From: Sphingomonas edaphi
GTDB lineage: Bacteria; Pseudomonadota; Alphaproteobacteria; Sphingomonadales; Sphingomonadaceae
Assembly (NCBI RefSeq): GCF_003583725.1
Contig: NZ_QXTF01000005.1
Span: 49,619 to 113,618 of the forward strand
Direction: 5' to 3'
Length of the DNA stretch: 64,000 nt
The number at the start of each line of letters is the position of its first letter. Within the stretch, counting starts at the first letter, position 1. Under the pieces are notes generated by a model. It was not told where the DNA came from and ran no database searches. It saw nothing but the letters and a program-made list of their open reading frames with translations. Of this stretch, positions 57,004-64,000 are shown piece after piece. Position numbers and translations under genes: made by a program.

Positions 57004-58082
57004 GCAGCTTCGGCACTCGCCTGGCGCACAGGTGATACCTGCGGTCGCCGCGAACGGCGATGGAGGAAGCGGCGGACCCAGAAAGACCAGACGGCGAGCG
57101 AGCCAAGCAGGGTCAGCGCGACGCCCGACAGGGTCATGGCCAGCTTCCACGCCACGCCACCGACCTTGCCTGTGTGAACCGGATAGAAAGTTTCGTTGAC
57201 CAACGCCGCCCGCCCGGTGGTGGCCGGATCATCTACGCGGAGCAACTGGCCGCGGCCGTCGAAGAAAAGGGTCGTGCGACCGTTGGGCGTCCATTCGAAC
57301 GGCTGACGCATCCGGACCGACCATGCGCCACCCGGCTTAGACGGAATGGTAAGCCGCCGGAGCTTCGCCTGCGGGAAGCGCGCCTTCGCTTTCATCAGCA
57401 TGGCGCCGACTGGCGCGGGACCCGGCCCTGCGTCAGCCGTCGGCGACTTTTTCGCGACTTCCATGGTACCCAGCGGCGCCAGCACCACTCGAGCGGCAGA
57501 GGGGAACAGCATGCCGATGCCCGTGAGGAAGGAGATGAGCAATAACGGCGACGTTACGATGCCAATGTCCCGGTGGTGGCGGACGATTGGGCCTGGCTGC
57601 ATCGTGCGTGGCCAGAGCCGGCATTCGAACGTGCGGCGGCTGCGCCACCACAGGATCGATCCAGTTATCACGAACGCCAGTCCGAAGATGCCGGCAATGC
57701 CAGTTACGAGTTCGCCTGTCTCGCCCGCGAACAGGTGATGGTGAAAGTCGAATATCCAAAGTTCTGGCCGTTCCCATTGGCTGGACCAGCTTGCCGCGAC
57801 ACCACCGTCCTGCCGGACATACTCGCCCGCCCCGCCCTCTTTCGCGATATGGTGAAGGCCTATCTCTTCGCTGGCGAAGGTGATGCGCAGCGCGCCGCCG
57901 GCCGCGGCGCGTTCGGCGACCGCGCCGATCCGGTCGACCTCTTCGATCACGGCGTCACCGGCGCCGGGGACGCCAATCCACTCCCCTTCCCAAACCAAAA
58001 TGGTCCCTGTCAGGCCGAGCAAGGCAAGCAGGAGCCCTACCAGCGCGCCCGACCACCGGTGGAGAATGGAAAGCGTCTTCAT
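57000..58082 (-). CDS. PepSY domain membrane protein
   Basis: The 360-aa protein has the PepSY-associated TM layout: an N-terminal helix (ALVGLLLALLGLTGTILVWEG), a PepSY segment, central helices (GIAGIFGLAFVITGSILWW) and conserved GLAFVITGSILWWRSRRTF, then a C-terminal helix. Such proteins often pair with TonB receptors in iron uptake, likely as reductases for ferric siderophores. Its start directly follows the receptor stop, and the Fur-like site upstream of the receptor probably covers both. Confidence 0.88.
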   Translation of the reverse strand: MKTLSILHRWSGALVGLLLALLGLTGTILVWEGEWIGVPGAGDAVIEEVDRIGAVAERAAAGGALRITFASEEIGLHHIAKEGGAGEYVRQDGGVAASWSSQWERPELWIFDFHHHLFAGETGELVTGIAGIFGLAFVITGSILWWRSRRTFECRLWPRTMQPGPIVRHHRDIGIVTSPLLLISFLTGIGMLFPSAARVVLAPLGTMEVAKKSPTADAGPGPAPVGAMLMKAKARFPQAKLRRLTIPSKPGGAWSVRMRQPFEWTPNGRTTLFFDGRGQLLRVDDPATTGRAALVNETFYPVHTGKVGGVAWKLAMTLSGVALTLLGSLAVWSFWVRRFLHRRSRRPQVSPVRQASAEAA

Positions 58083-60218
58083 CTAGAACTCGCTCGTGAC
58101 GCCAAGCGTCAGGGTCCGCCCTCGCCCGGCGAAGAAACGCGCCGGATCGGTCGGGGAAACGGTGTCGCTGTTGTAGCTGACATAATATTTGTCGAGTACG
58201 TTCATCGCGGACAGGCTGATCCGATGCTTGCCGAAGCGGTAGCCGGCCGACGCGTCGACCAACGTATAACCTTCGAAGTCGGTGACGGTGGCGGCGTCGT
58301 TGAATTGCCGTTCTAAGTAAAAGCGCGCCGCGACGCGCACATCGAGCGGTCCCCGCGCATAGGCGGCGTAAAGGTTGATGCGGTCTGGCGCGATGTTGGC
58401 GCCGTCCAGATCGTTGTTGACCTTGGTATCGACGTCGTTGCTGTCGGTCCGCCCGCGCACCCGGGCGTAGGCAGCGCCAATGCTTAGTCCTTCGACCGGC
58501 ATCTTCGCCTCGATCGACAGGTCTAGGCCTTCCAATTTGATCGGCTGGCGGGCGACGTCGTAGATTCCGTCGGCATTGCGGACGAGAAGCGAGCCGAGTC
58601 TCGACGATGACCACCAATAGGCTGCGCTGGCGCTGAGGAAGTCCTGCTTCCATTCGACCCCGATCTCACGATTATTAGATACGACCGGCTCGAGAGTCAG
58701 GAAATTGTCTACGTCGACGCCATCGACATTGATCGCGCGCAGAATGCGGCCGACGTCGGCGATCGTATAGCCTTCGGCATAGCTGGCGTAGGCGCGGAGG
58801 CCCTTGAGCGGCTCCACGATCACGCCACCGTTGAGCAATACCTTGTCGAAGCTTGGCTTGCCGCCAGCGACGTTGCGCGAGCCATAGGAAGCGAGCGTCG
58901 TGAAATCTGGAACGTCGAGCGTGACTTTTTCATAACGCGCGCCGCCGGCCAGCCGGAGCTTGCCGTCGAGCAGCTTCAGATTTCCTTGGAGGAATGGCGC
59001 GACGCTGAAGAAGGTCGATTCCGGCACCCATGCGCGGTCTGTTTCGAGCAGGGTCTGCGCCGTTCGGTCGTGCAGCAGGTCGAGCCCTGCGGTCAGCGTC
59101 AGCGCATCGAACCCGGGGAGCGTGCGTTCGTAGCCGAATTTCGCACCGAGCTTGCGGCTCTTGTTGACCGACTGGTCGAACAGGGTGCCGACGGGCGCGA
59201 TGCTGGGGTCCTGGAAGGTGCCGGCGGTGCTTCCGCCGAAAATGTCCCGAGTGCCGCTGAAGAAGGCCTGAGCAGTGAGTTCGCCGCCCGCCAGCTCGCC
59301 GCTAGTCAGCGACGCGCTGAGCAATTCCGCGCGGTTGGCGGGTGGGACGCCTTCGGTTTCCCCACGGACGCTGGTGGCCGGGAACCCCGGGACTTGAACG
59401 TAATGGCCTCGGCCCTTCAGCTCGAACCGGTTGGCAACGAGTTCGACACGGGTGCTTGCGCCAATTTCGTAGCCGATGCGGCCGAAAACGGACCAGCTGT
59501 CGGTGTCCTGGATTTCGCCCTGCGTGCTGTCTACCCCGATGCGGTCGCCGTGACCGTCGAGGAAGGCGCCGCGCCGCTCGAAGGTGGCGCCGGTAGTAAA
59601 ATCAAAGTCACGGGCACGGTAACCGACCAGGCCGGCAACCTTGCCGCCCAACGCTTCGCCGTCAAAGCCGTCCTGAGCCGTGCCTTGGATAAGGGTCCGG
59701 ACGCTGACGCCGTCGGTAACCGGCGCGCCAACCGTCACCTGGTTCACCACGCCGCCGGTCGCGCCGATACCCTGCAAAGCGTTAGAGCCGTAAATCACCT
59801 CGACCCGGTCAATGAAGAAGGGATCAATGGTGAAGCCGTCGCGGGAACCGTCGCGGATCGGAGTCGATTGCGGGACGCCATTGATCGCGAATAGCGGCGA
59901 GCGGCCGCGCAGCGACTCGCCCGCGCCACTCAGTTTCTCGCGTGTCGGGGAAAAAGCGGGCAGCCGGGCGGACACCGCGTCTATCACCGATCCGGAAACC
60001 GCCGCTTGGTCGATGAACTCCTGCCCGCCGAGCACGTCGACGGTCAGTGGTAATGCAGTCACCGGCAGGCGGGTGCGCGTGCCGGTGACGATGATGGCGT
60101 CCGGGTCGACCAAGGCAGTTTCTGGGCTGTCGGACGCGGACTCAGTCTGCTGGGCAAGAAGGGGGGTGGGCGCAAGGAAGCACAGCGTGGCGGACGCCGC
60201 GCGCAAAGCAGGACGCAT
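58083..60218 (-). CDS. TonB-dependent outer-membrane receptor
   Basis: The 711-aa receptor has a signal peptide (RPALRAASATLCFLAPTPLLA), a plug domain beginning near DAIIVTGTRTRLPVTALPLT and a 22-strand-type barrel ending FAGRGRTLTLGVTSEF, with the terminal Phe needed for assembly. GSNALQGIGATGGVVN is a typical plug sequence. Ligand likely ferric siderophore, inferred from the PepSY partner and the Fur-like site at 60260-60278. The ATG at 60218 has GAGGGAA upstream. Confidence 0.93.
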   Translation of the reverse strand: MRPALRAASATLCFLAPTPLLAQQTESASDSPETALVDPDAIIVTGTRTRLPVTALPLTVDVLGGQEFIDQAAVSGSVIDAVSARLPAFSPTREKLSGAGESLRGRSPLFAINGVPQSTPIRDGSRDGFTIDPFFIDRVEVIYGSNALQGIGATGGVVNQVTVGAPVTDGVSVRTLIQGTAQDGFDGEALGGKVAGLVGYRARDFDFTTGATFERRGAFLDGHGDRIGVDSTQGEIQDTDSWSVFGRIGYEIGASTRVELVANRFELKGRGHYVQVPGFPATSVRGETEGVPPANRAELLSASLTSGELAGGELTAQAFFSGTRDIFGGSTAGTFQDPSIAPVGTLFDQSVNKSRKLGAKFGYERTLPGFDALTLTAGLDLLHDRTAQTLLETDRAWVPESTFFSVAPFLQGNLKLLDGKLRLAGGARYEKVTLDVPDFTTLASYGSRNVAGGKPSFDKVLLNGGVIVEPLKGLRAYASYAEGYTIADVGRILRAINVDGVDVDNFLTLEPVVSNNREIGVEWKQDFLSASAAYWWSSSRLGSLLVRNADGIYDVARQPIKLEGLDLSIEAKMPVEGLSIGAAYARVRGRTDSNDVDTKVNNDLDGANIAPDRINLYAAYARGPLDVRVAARFYLERQFNDAATVTDFEGYTLVDASAGYRFGKHRISLSAMNVLDKYYVSYNSDTVSPTDPARFFAGRGRTLTLGVTSEF

Positions 60219-60259
60219 GGACAAATTCCCTCTGGTGTTGGGAGCCGGCTAGCTTACGT

Positions 60260-60278
60260 GCGAATGATTATCAATAGC
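60260..60278 (-). promoter_or_regulatory. Fur-box-like operator
   Basis: On the minus strand the 19 bases match the GATAATGATAATCATTATC Fur consensus at 15 positions by my count, with the core TGATAATCATT intact. It lies 42 bases ahead of the receptor start. The match, with the PepSY/TonB context, supports iron repression. Confidence 0.75.
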
Positions 60279-60357
60279 GCGTTTAGGCGCACTTGTTAAT
60301 TTGCGAGCAATGCTGGCGACCCATCCGCGCCACATTGTTGGAATATCGCCCTCTTCC

Positions 60358-60753
60358 ATGACCAGAGCAGCCATTATCATCGCCGCCCTGCTCACGTTGG
60401 GCATTTCCGGAACCGCCGACGCACGAGCACCGATTGAGGGACGCTGGAAAAAGGGCAACCTACAGGTCGACATAAAGCCGTGCGGCCCGACACTATGCGG
60501 CACGGTCGTCAAAGCCTCGGGCAAGCAGCAGGCAAAGGCGCAGCGCGGTAGCGGAACGGACCTGATCGGCGCGACGCTCATCCGCCAGATTCGCCCGATC
60601 GGCGCAAATAATTACCGCGCCAAAGTCTTTCTTGCCGACCGAAACATTCATGCCACTGGCACCATCCGACAGATTGGCGCTAACCGTTTGGCCGTACGCG
60701 GCTGTGTGCTTGGAGTGGTTTGTAAGACATCGAACTGGATCCGCGTCCGCTAA
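60358..60753 (+). CDS. DUF2147 family exported protein
   Basis: The 131-aa protein has a signal peptide (RAAIIIAALLTLGISGTADA) and a short DUF2147 domain: IEGRWKKGNLQVDIKPCG, TLCGTVVKASGK and GCVLGVVCKTSNWIRV. The Cys residues may form a disulfide. Function unknown. ATG 60358 is chosen over an upstream in-frame start at 60301 because it begins the signal peptide. It is divergent from the TonB receptor. Confidence 0.82.
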   Translation: MTRAAIIIAALLTLGISGTADARAPIEGRWKKGNLQVDIKPCGPTLCGTVVKASGKQQAKAQRGSGTDLIGATLIRQIRPIGANNYRAKVFLADRNIHATGTIRQIGANRLAVRGCVLGVVCKTSNWIRVR

Positions 60754-60878
60754 CAGTTGCGGCCGGTGATCAATCCGGTGACGACGTAGGCGCAGGACAA
60801 CGCTATCGAATCCGCAGCAAAGAAAATGGGGATTCCAGGCAGTCCCAAGGCGAGCATCGAATTCAGGACGACGATCAC
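60750..60878 (-). CDS. Possible small membrane protein
   Basis: A 42-residue frame starting at GTG 60878, with a continuous hydrophobic stretch (LNSMLALGLPGIPIFFAADS) and a second (SIALSCAYVVTGLITGRNC). AGAGGA lies only about 2 bases ahead, a poor fit. It would be just downstream of hutH on the same strand and shares its stop region with the DUF2147 gene. I rate it as a weak candidate. Confidence 0.28.
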   Translation of the reverse strand: MIVVLNSMLALGLPGIPIFFAADSIALSCAYVVTGLITGRNC

Positions 60879-60955
60879 GTTCCTCTCTGATACTTATGCC
60901 AATGGGCCGATGACCGCTGCCCAAATACTGACGGAACTCGGCGAGAAATAGGCTG

Positions 60956-62461
60956 TCAGAGCCACAGCCTGGGCAGAAGAGAGCCATCTAGGATTGCGCC
61001 CTGCAGCGCCGCCATCTCGTCGGCCCAGTAACGGTCGGCCTCAAGATGCGGCGACAGGGCGCGGACCTTTTCGTGCAAGGACTGCAGCGGTGCGCTGGTC
61101 GTTAGCGGCGCATGATAGTCGACGCCCTGTGCAGCGGCTATCAATTCGACGGCAACGATACCCGCCGCGTTTCGGGCGATCGTCGCGGCCTTGCGGGCGG
61201 CAATCGGTGCCATCGAAACATGGTCTTCCTGTCCTGCGCTGGTCGGGATTGAGTCGACACTGGCAGGGAAGGCAAGCGACTTATTCTCGGAGGTGAGAGC
61301 CGCAGCCGTAACCTGCGGAATCATCAGCCCCGAGTTCACCCCGCCATCATCCGTCAAGAATGCAGGAAGCCCGCTCATCTTGGGGTCGACCAAGACCGAC
61401 GTGCGGCGTTCCGACAGGCTGCCGATTTCACACAGCGCCATTGCAATAATGTCTGCGGCGAAGGCCACGGGCTGCGCGTGAAAATTGCCACCGCTGATCG
61501 CAATGTCTTCATCCTCGAAGACAATCGGATTGTCGGTCACCGCACCCGCTTCGATGGTTAGCGTCCGCGCGGCATTGACCAGCAAGTCGAGCGCGGCACC
61601 CATCACCTGTGGCTGGCAGCGGAAGCTGTAAGGGTCCTGCACCTTAACGCATTCGCTTGCGTGGCTGGCAAGGATGCCGCTGCCGTCTAGCAATCCGCGA
61701 AGCTCGGCTGCGACGCGAATCTGGCCGGGCTGGCCGCGCACCTCGGATATCCGCGGATCGAAGGGCTTGGCCGAACCTTTTAACGCATCAACGGACAGCG
61801 CGCCGGCGCCAACCGCGGCTCCGAACACTCGTTCGGCCGTGAATAGCGCATCGAGGGCGATCGCAGTCGAGGCCTGCGTGCCGTTAATCAGCGCTAGTCC
61901 TTCCTTCGGGCCGAGCTCAAGCGGCGGCAGCCCAAGCTTGGCGAGCGCCTGCCGCGCCGGAAGAATGTCGCCCGCGATATCGATGCGTCCTTCGCCCAGT
62001 AGCGCGGCAATAAGGTGTGCGAGCGGCGCAAGGTCGCCCGAAGCGCCGACACTGCCCTGTGCCGGGATGAGCGGCATTGCATCCTTGTCGAGCAGTGTCT
62101 GGAGCGCGTCGATCACGACCGGCCGGACACCCGAATAGCCGCGACCGAGGCCAAGCAGCTTGAGGACGATCATCAGCCGAACAACGCCGCGCGGCAGCAT
62201 CTCGCCGAGTCCGCAACTGTGCGACAGGATCAGGTTTCGCTGAAGCTCCGCCAGCCGCTCTTGCGGGATGCGGGTGTTGGCCAGCAAGCCAAAGCCGGTG
62301 TTGATGCCATAGACGGTCGCACCGCCAGCAACGATGCGCTCCACCGATGCGGCGGATGCGCGGATGCGCGCCAGGCTGGCGTTGTCGAGGTTTGCGGGCG
62401 CGCCCCGCCAAAGCTGGCGCAGGGTGGCGAGGTCAATGGCTTTGGGATCGAGAGCAAGCAT
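60956..62461 (-). CDS. hutH: Histidine ammonia-lyase
   Basis: HutH (501 aa) removes ammonia from histidine to give urocanate. The MIO cofactor forms from Ala140-Ser141-Gly142 in GSVGASGDLAPLAHL. YGINTGFGLLANTRIP and the C-terminal EDHVSMAPIAARKA are conserved. The GGDEF gene on the other strand lies between it and hutU, so the hut genes are split. The start is ATG 62461. Confidence 0.96.
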   Translation of the reverse strand: MLALDPKAIDLATLRQLWRGAPANLDNASLARIRASAASVERIVAGGATVYGINTGFGLLANTRIPQERLAELQRNLILSHSCGLGEMLPRGVVRLMIVLKLLGLGRGYSGVRPVVIDALQTLLDKDAMPLIPAQGSVGASGDLAPLAHLIAALLGEGRIDIAGDILPARQALAKLGLPPLELGPKEGLALINGTQASTAIALDALFTAERVFGAAVGAGALSVDALKGSAKPFDPRISEVRGQPGQIRVAAELRGLLDGSGILASHASECVKVQDPYSFRCQPQVMGAALDLLVNAARTLTIEAGAVTDNPIVFEDEDIAISGGNFHAQPVAFAADIIAMALCEIGSLSERRTSVLVDPKMSGLPAFLTDDGGVNSGLMIPQVTAAALTSENKSLAFPASVDSIPTSAGQEDHVSMAPIAARKAATIARNAAGIVAVELIAAAQGVDYHAPLTTSAPLQSLHEKVRALSPHLEADRYWADEMAALQGAILDGSLLPRLWL

Positions 62462-62643
62462 GGCGCGCGCTCTGGCAGATTCGCGGCGGCGCTGCCAGAC
62501 TCCAGCGCGGCAAGCGGCGATGAGGAAGCCGCTCTTTACGCATTTTCAAAGGCCCCTGTGGCAGTCACGTCATTTCGCGGCACCCAGCCGCGCGCTAGCA
62601 AGCTGGTCCGTCGAATCCTAACCCGTTTTGAGGTGCGTATCCC

Positions 62644-63621
62644 ATGAACCTGTCGATCGACCCGCGGGCGCTGCAGTTCCTCAAATTCGACGGCGAGTCC
62701 GGCAGCGACCTTGGCGTGTACAAGACATTGCTCGAGTCCACGCGCGCCATTCCATGGAAGATCGACTGGGCAACCAAGCAGTTTGCCTATATCGGCCCGC
62801 AGATCGAGGATTTGCTGGGCTGGTCGCAGGATAGCTGGAACACGGTCGACGACTGGGCATCGCGCATGCACGCCGACGACCGCGAATATGTCGTCAACTT
62901 CTGCGTCAGCCAGTCGATGGCGGGGGTCGACCATGAGGCCGACTATCGAGCGCTGACGAAGGACGGCGACTATGTCTGGATTCGCGACGTGGTCCATGTC
63001 GTACGCCTTGATAGCGGCGAGGTCGACTGCCTGATCGGCTTCATGTTCGACATCACCGACCGCAAGCGCAATGAGGAACAGCTACTAGAGATGCAGAAAC
63101 GCCTAGAGGCCTTGTCGTTCGAGGACGGACTGACCGGTGCGTCTAACCGGCGCATGTTCGACAGCCGACTGGAAAACGAGTTCGAAAGCGCGCGGCGCAG
63201 TGGCCAGCCTCTGACCCTGATGCTGATCGACATCGACCATTTCAAGCAATTCAATGATCTATATGGGCACCTGAAAGGTGACGACTGCCTGGTGAGCGTT
63301 GCCTCCGCGCTAAAGCAGCTGGGCCGCCGCCGCCGCGACGTGGTTGCCCGATACGGCGGCGAGGAATTTGCCATCTTGCTGCCCGAAACCGACGGCGAGG
63401 CGGCGCGGGCCATGGCAGAACGATGCCGGATGATGATCAGCGGACTGAAAGTGCCCCACGAAACGTCTGACTGTGCCGACTTCGTCACCGCCAGCATCGG
63501 CGTCGGCACGGTTATCCCGTCACCGACAATGGAATGCCGCAGCTTCGTCCAGTCGGTCGATAAGCTGCTTTATGCCGCAAAGAAGAACGGCCGAAACCGG
63601 GTTAGTTCCGCGGTCCTCTGA
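62644..63621 (+). CDS. PAS-GGDEF diguanylate cyclase
   Basis: The 325-aa protein has a PAS/PAC domain (about residues 40-140, with FMFDITDRKRNEEQ at its end) and a GGDEF domain with RYGGEEFAILLPE. The I-site RRRD lies five residues ahead of GGEEF, so the enzyme is expected to be active and feedback-inhibited. The signal for PAS is unknown. It lies between hutH and hutU on the opposite strand. Confidence 0.93.
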   Translation: MNLSIDPRALQFLKFDGESGSDLGVYKTLLESTRAIPWKIDWATKQFAYIGPQIEDLLGWSQDSWNTVDDWASRMHADDREYVVNFCVSQSMAGVDHEADYRALTKDGDYVWIRDVVHVVRLDSGEVDCLIGFMFDITDRKRNEEQLLEMQKRLEALSFEDGLTGASNRRMFDSRLENEFESARRSGQPLTLMLIDIDHFKQFNDLYGHLKGDDCLVSVASALKQLGRRRRDVVARYGGEEFAILLPETDGEAARAMAERCRMMISGLKVPHETSDCADFVTASIGVGTVIPSPTMECRSFVQSVDKLLYAAKKNGRNRVSSAVL

Positions 63622-63633
63622 CCGCCCGACCCA

Positions 63634-64000
63634 TCAACCCACCATCGGCAGGTCGAGGCCTTGGTCGCGCGCGCAGTCGATGGCGATGTCATAGCCCGCG
63701 TCGGCGTGGCGCATGACGCCGGTGCCGGGGTCGTTCCACAGCACGCGCTCGAGCCGACGGGCTGCATCTTCGGTCCCGTCGGCGACGATCACCATCCCGC
63801 TATGCTGCGAATATCCCATGCCGACGCCGCCGCCATGATGGAGTGACACCCAGGTCGCGCCGGAGGCAGTGTTGAGGAGAGCGTTCAACAGCGGCCAGTC
63901 ACTGACTGCATCGCTGCCATCCATCATCGCCTCGGTCTCGCGGTTGGGCGAGGCGACGCTGCCGCTGTCGAGATGGTCGCGGCCAATGACGATCGGCGCG
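63634..64000 (-). CDS. hutU: Urocanate hydratase, C-terminal part (runs off the window)
   Basis: The frame runs past the right edge; 121 codons plus stop are visible. It contains the HutU end region [39 protein letters not shown] and the late [13 protein letters not shown]. HutU hydrates urocanate to imidazolone propionate, the step after HutH. The stop lies 12 bases from the convergent GGDEF stop. Confidence 0.93.
   Translation of the reverse strand, partial: APIVIGRDHLDSGSVASPNRETEAMMDGSDAVSDWPLLNALLNTASGATWVSLHHGGGVGMGYSQHSGMVIVADGTEDAARRLERVLWNDPGTGVMRHADAGYDIAIDCARDQGLDLPMVG

Noticed and set aside
60820..60953. Plus-strand 42-codon frame after DUF2147, ending in TELGEK
   Set aside because: It lacks a ribosome binding site and overlaps the opposite-strand candidate; no resemblance to any family.

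Overview
The window looks like chromosome from a GC-rich alphaproteobacterium, most likely a sphingomonad. The basis is protein style and gene order: a ctaC-ctaD / ctaB-(coxF-like)-ctaG-ctaE-DUF983-SURF1 aa3 oxidase set, an imuA-imuB-dnaE2 mutasome behind a GTTC-N7-GTTC LexA operator, a PepSY/TonB receptor pair and many small secreted hypotheticals. No database search was possible, so identities rest on recognised motifs and context.

Layout. 1-2060 (+): the tail of an unknown gene, manA, and a thiolase. 2063-7729 (-): imuA-imuB-dnaE2, with the LexA box at 7734-7748. 7809-7899: tRNA-Ser(GGA). 7990-9571 (+): small zincin, ccmA, ccmB. 9568-15089 (-): methyltransferase, M16 peptidase, SURF1, DUF983, ctaE, ctaG, a small CoxF-like protein and ctaB, almost all overlapping. 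15171-19027: a cyclophilin (+), a frameshifted membrane ORF (-), ctaD and ctaC (-). 19207-22887 (+): pyrE-pdxJ-acpS-lepB-AI-2E family permease. 22890-25972: FKBP and rpsU (-), then two convergent L,D-transpeptidase-type genes around a bidirectional terminator. 26179-30971: two PilZ genes, a GDSL esterase facing an ABC ATPase/permease pair (the tesA-ybbA-ybbP arrangement), and a zinc-ribbon protein. 30994-37165: cyclophilin lipoprotein (-), purT (+), then argC-argJ-argB-argR behind an ARG-box-like operator, and a lipoprotein. 37199-44818: small secreted protein, rpmJ, M28 peptidase, M14 carboxypeptidase, gpmA, GGDEF protein, purE-purK and hypotheticals. 44839-54649: large M16 lipoprotein, CsgG-like protein, DUF1206 protein, lepA, and serS with two tandem alpha/beta hydrolases. 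54733-60753: DUF808, fluoride channel crcB, yghU, PepSY protein and TonB receptor with a Fur-box match, DUF2147. 60956-64000: hutH and partial hutU on the minus strand, separated by a PAS-GGDEF gene on the plus strand.

The window is mostly core metabolism and envelope biology: haem-copper oxidase biogenesis, arginine and purine synthesis, cell-wall crosslinking, c-di-GMP signalling and SOS mutagenesis. I see no transposase, integrase, prophage, CRISPR array or obvious defence island. The most interesting points are the regulatory sites (LexA, ARG, Fur), the frameshifted ORF near 16,000, the tandem hydrolases behind serS, the bacterial cytosolic-carboxypeptidase homologue and the hairpin that covers the ribosome binding site of the large M16 gene. 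I found no clear case of an entirely new system.
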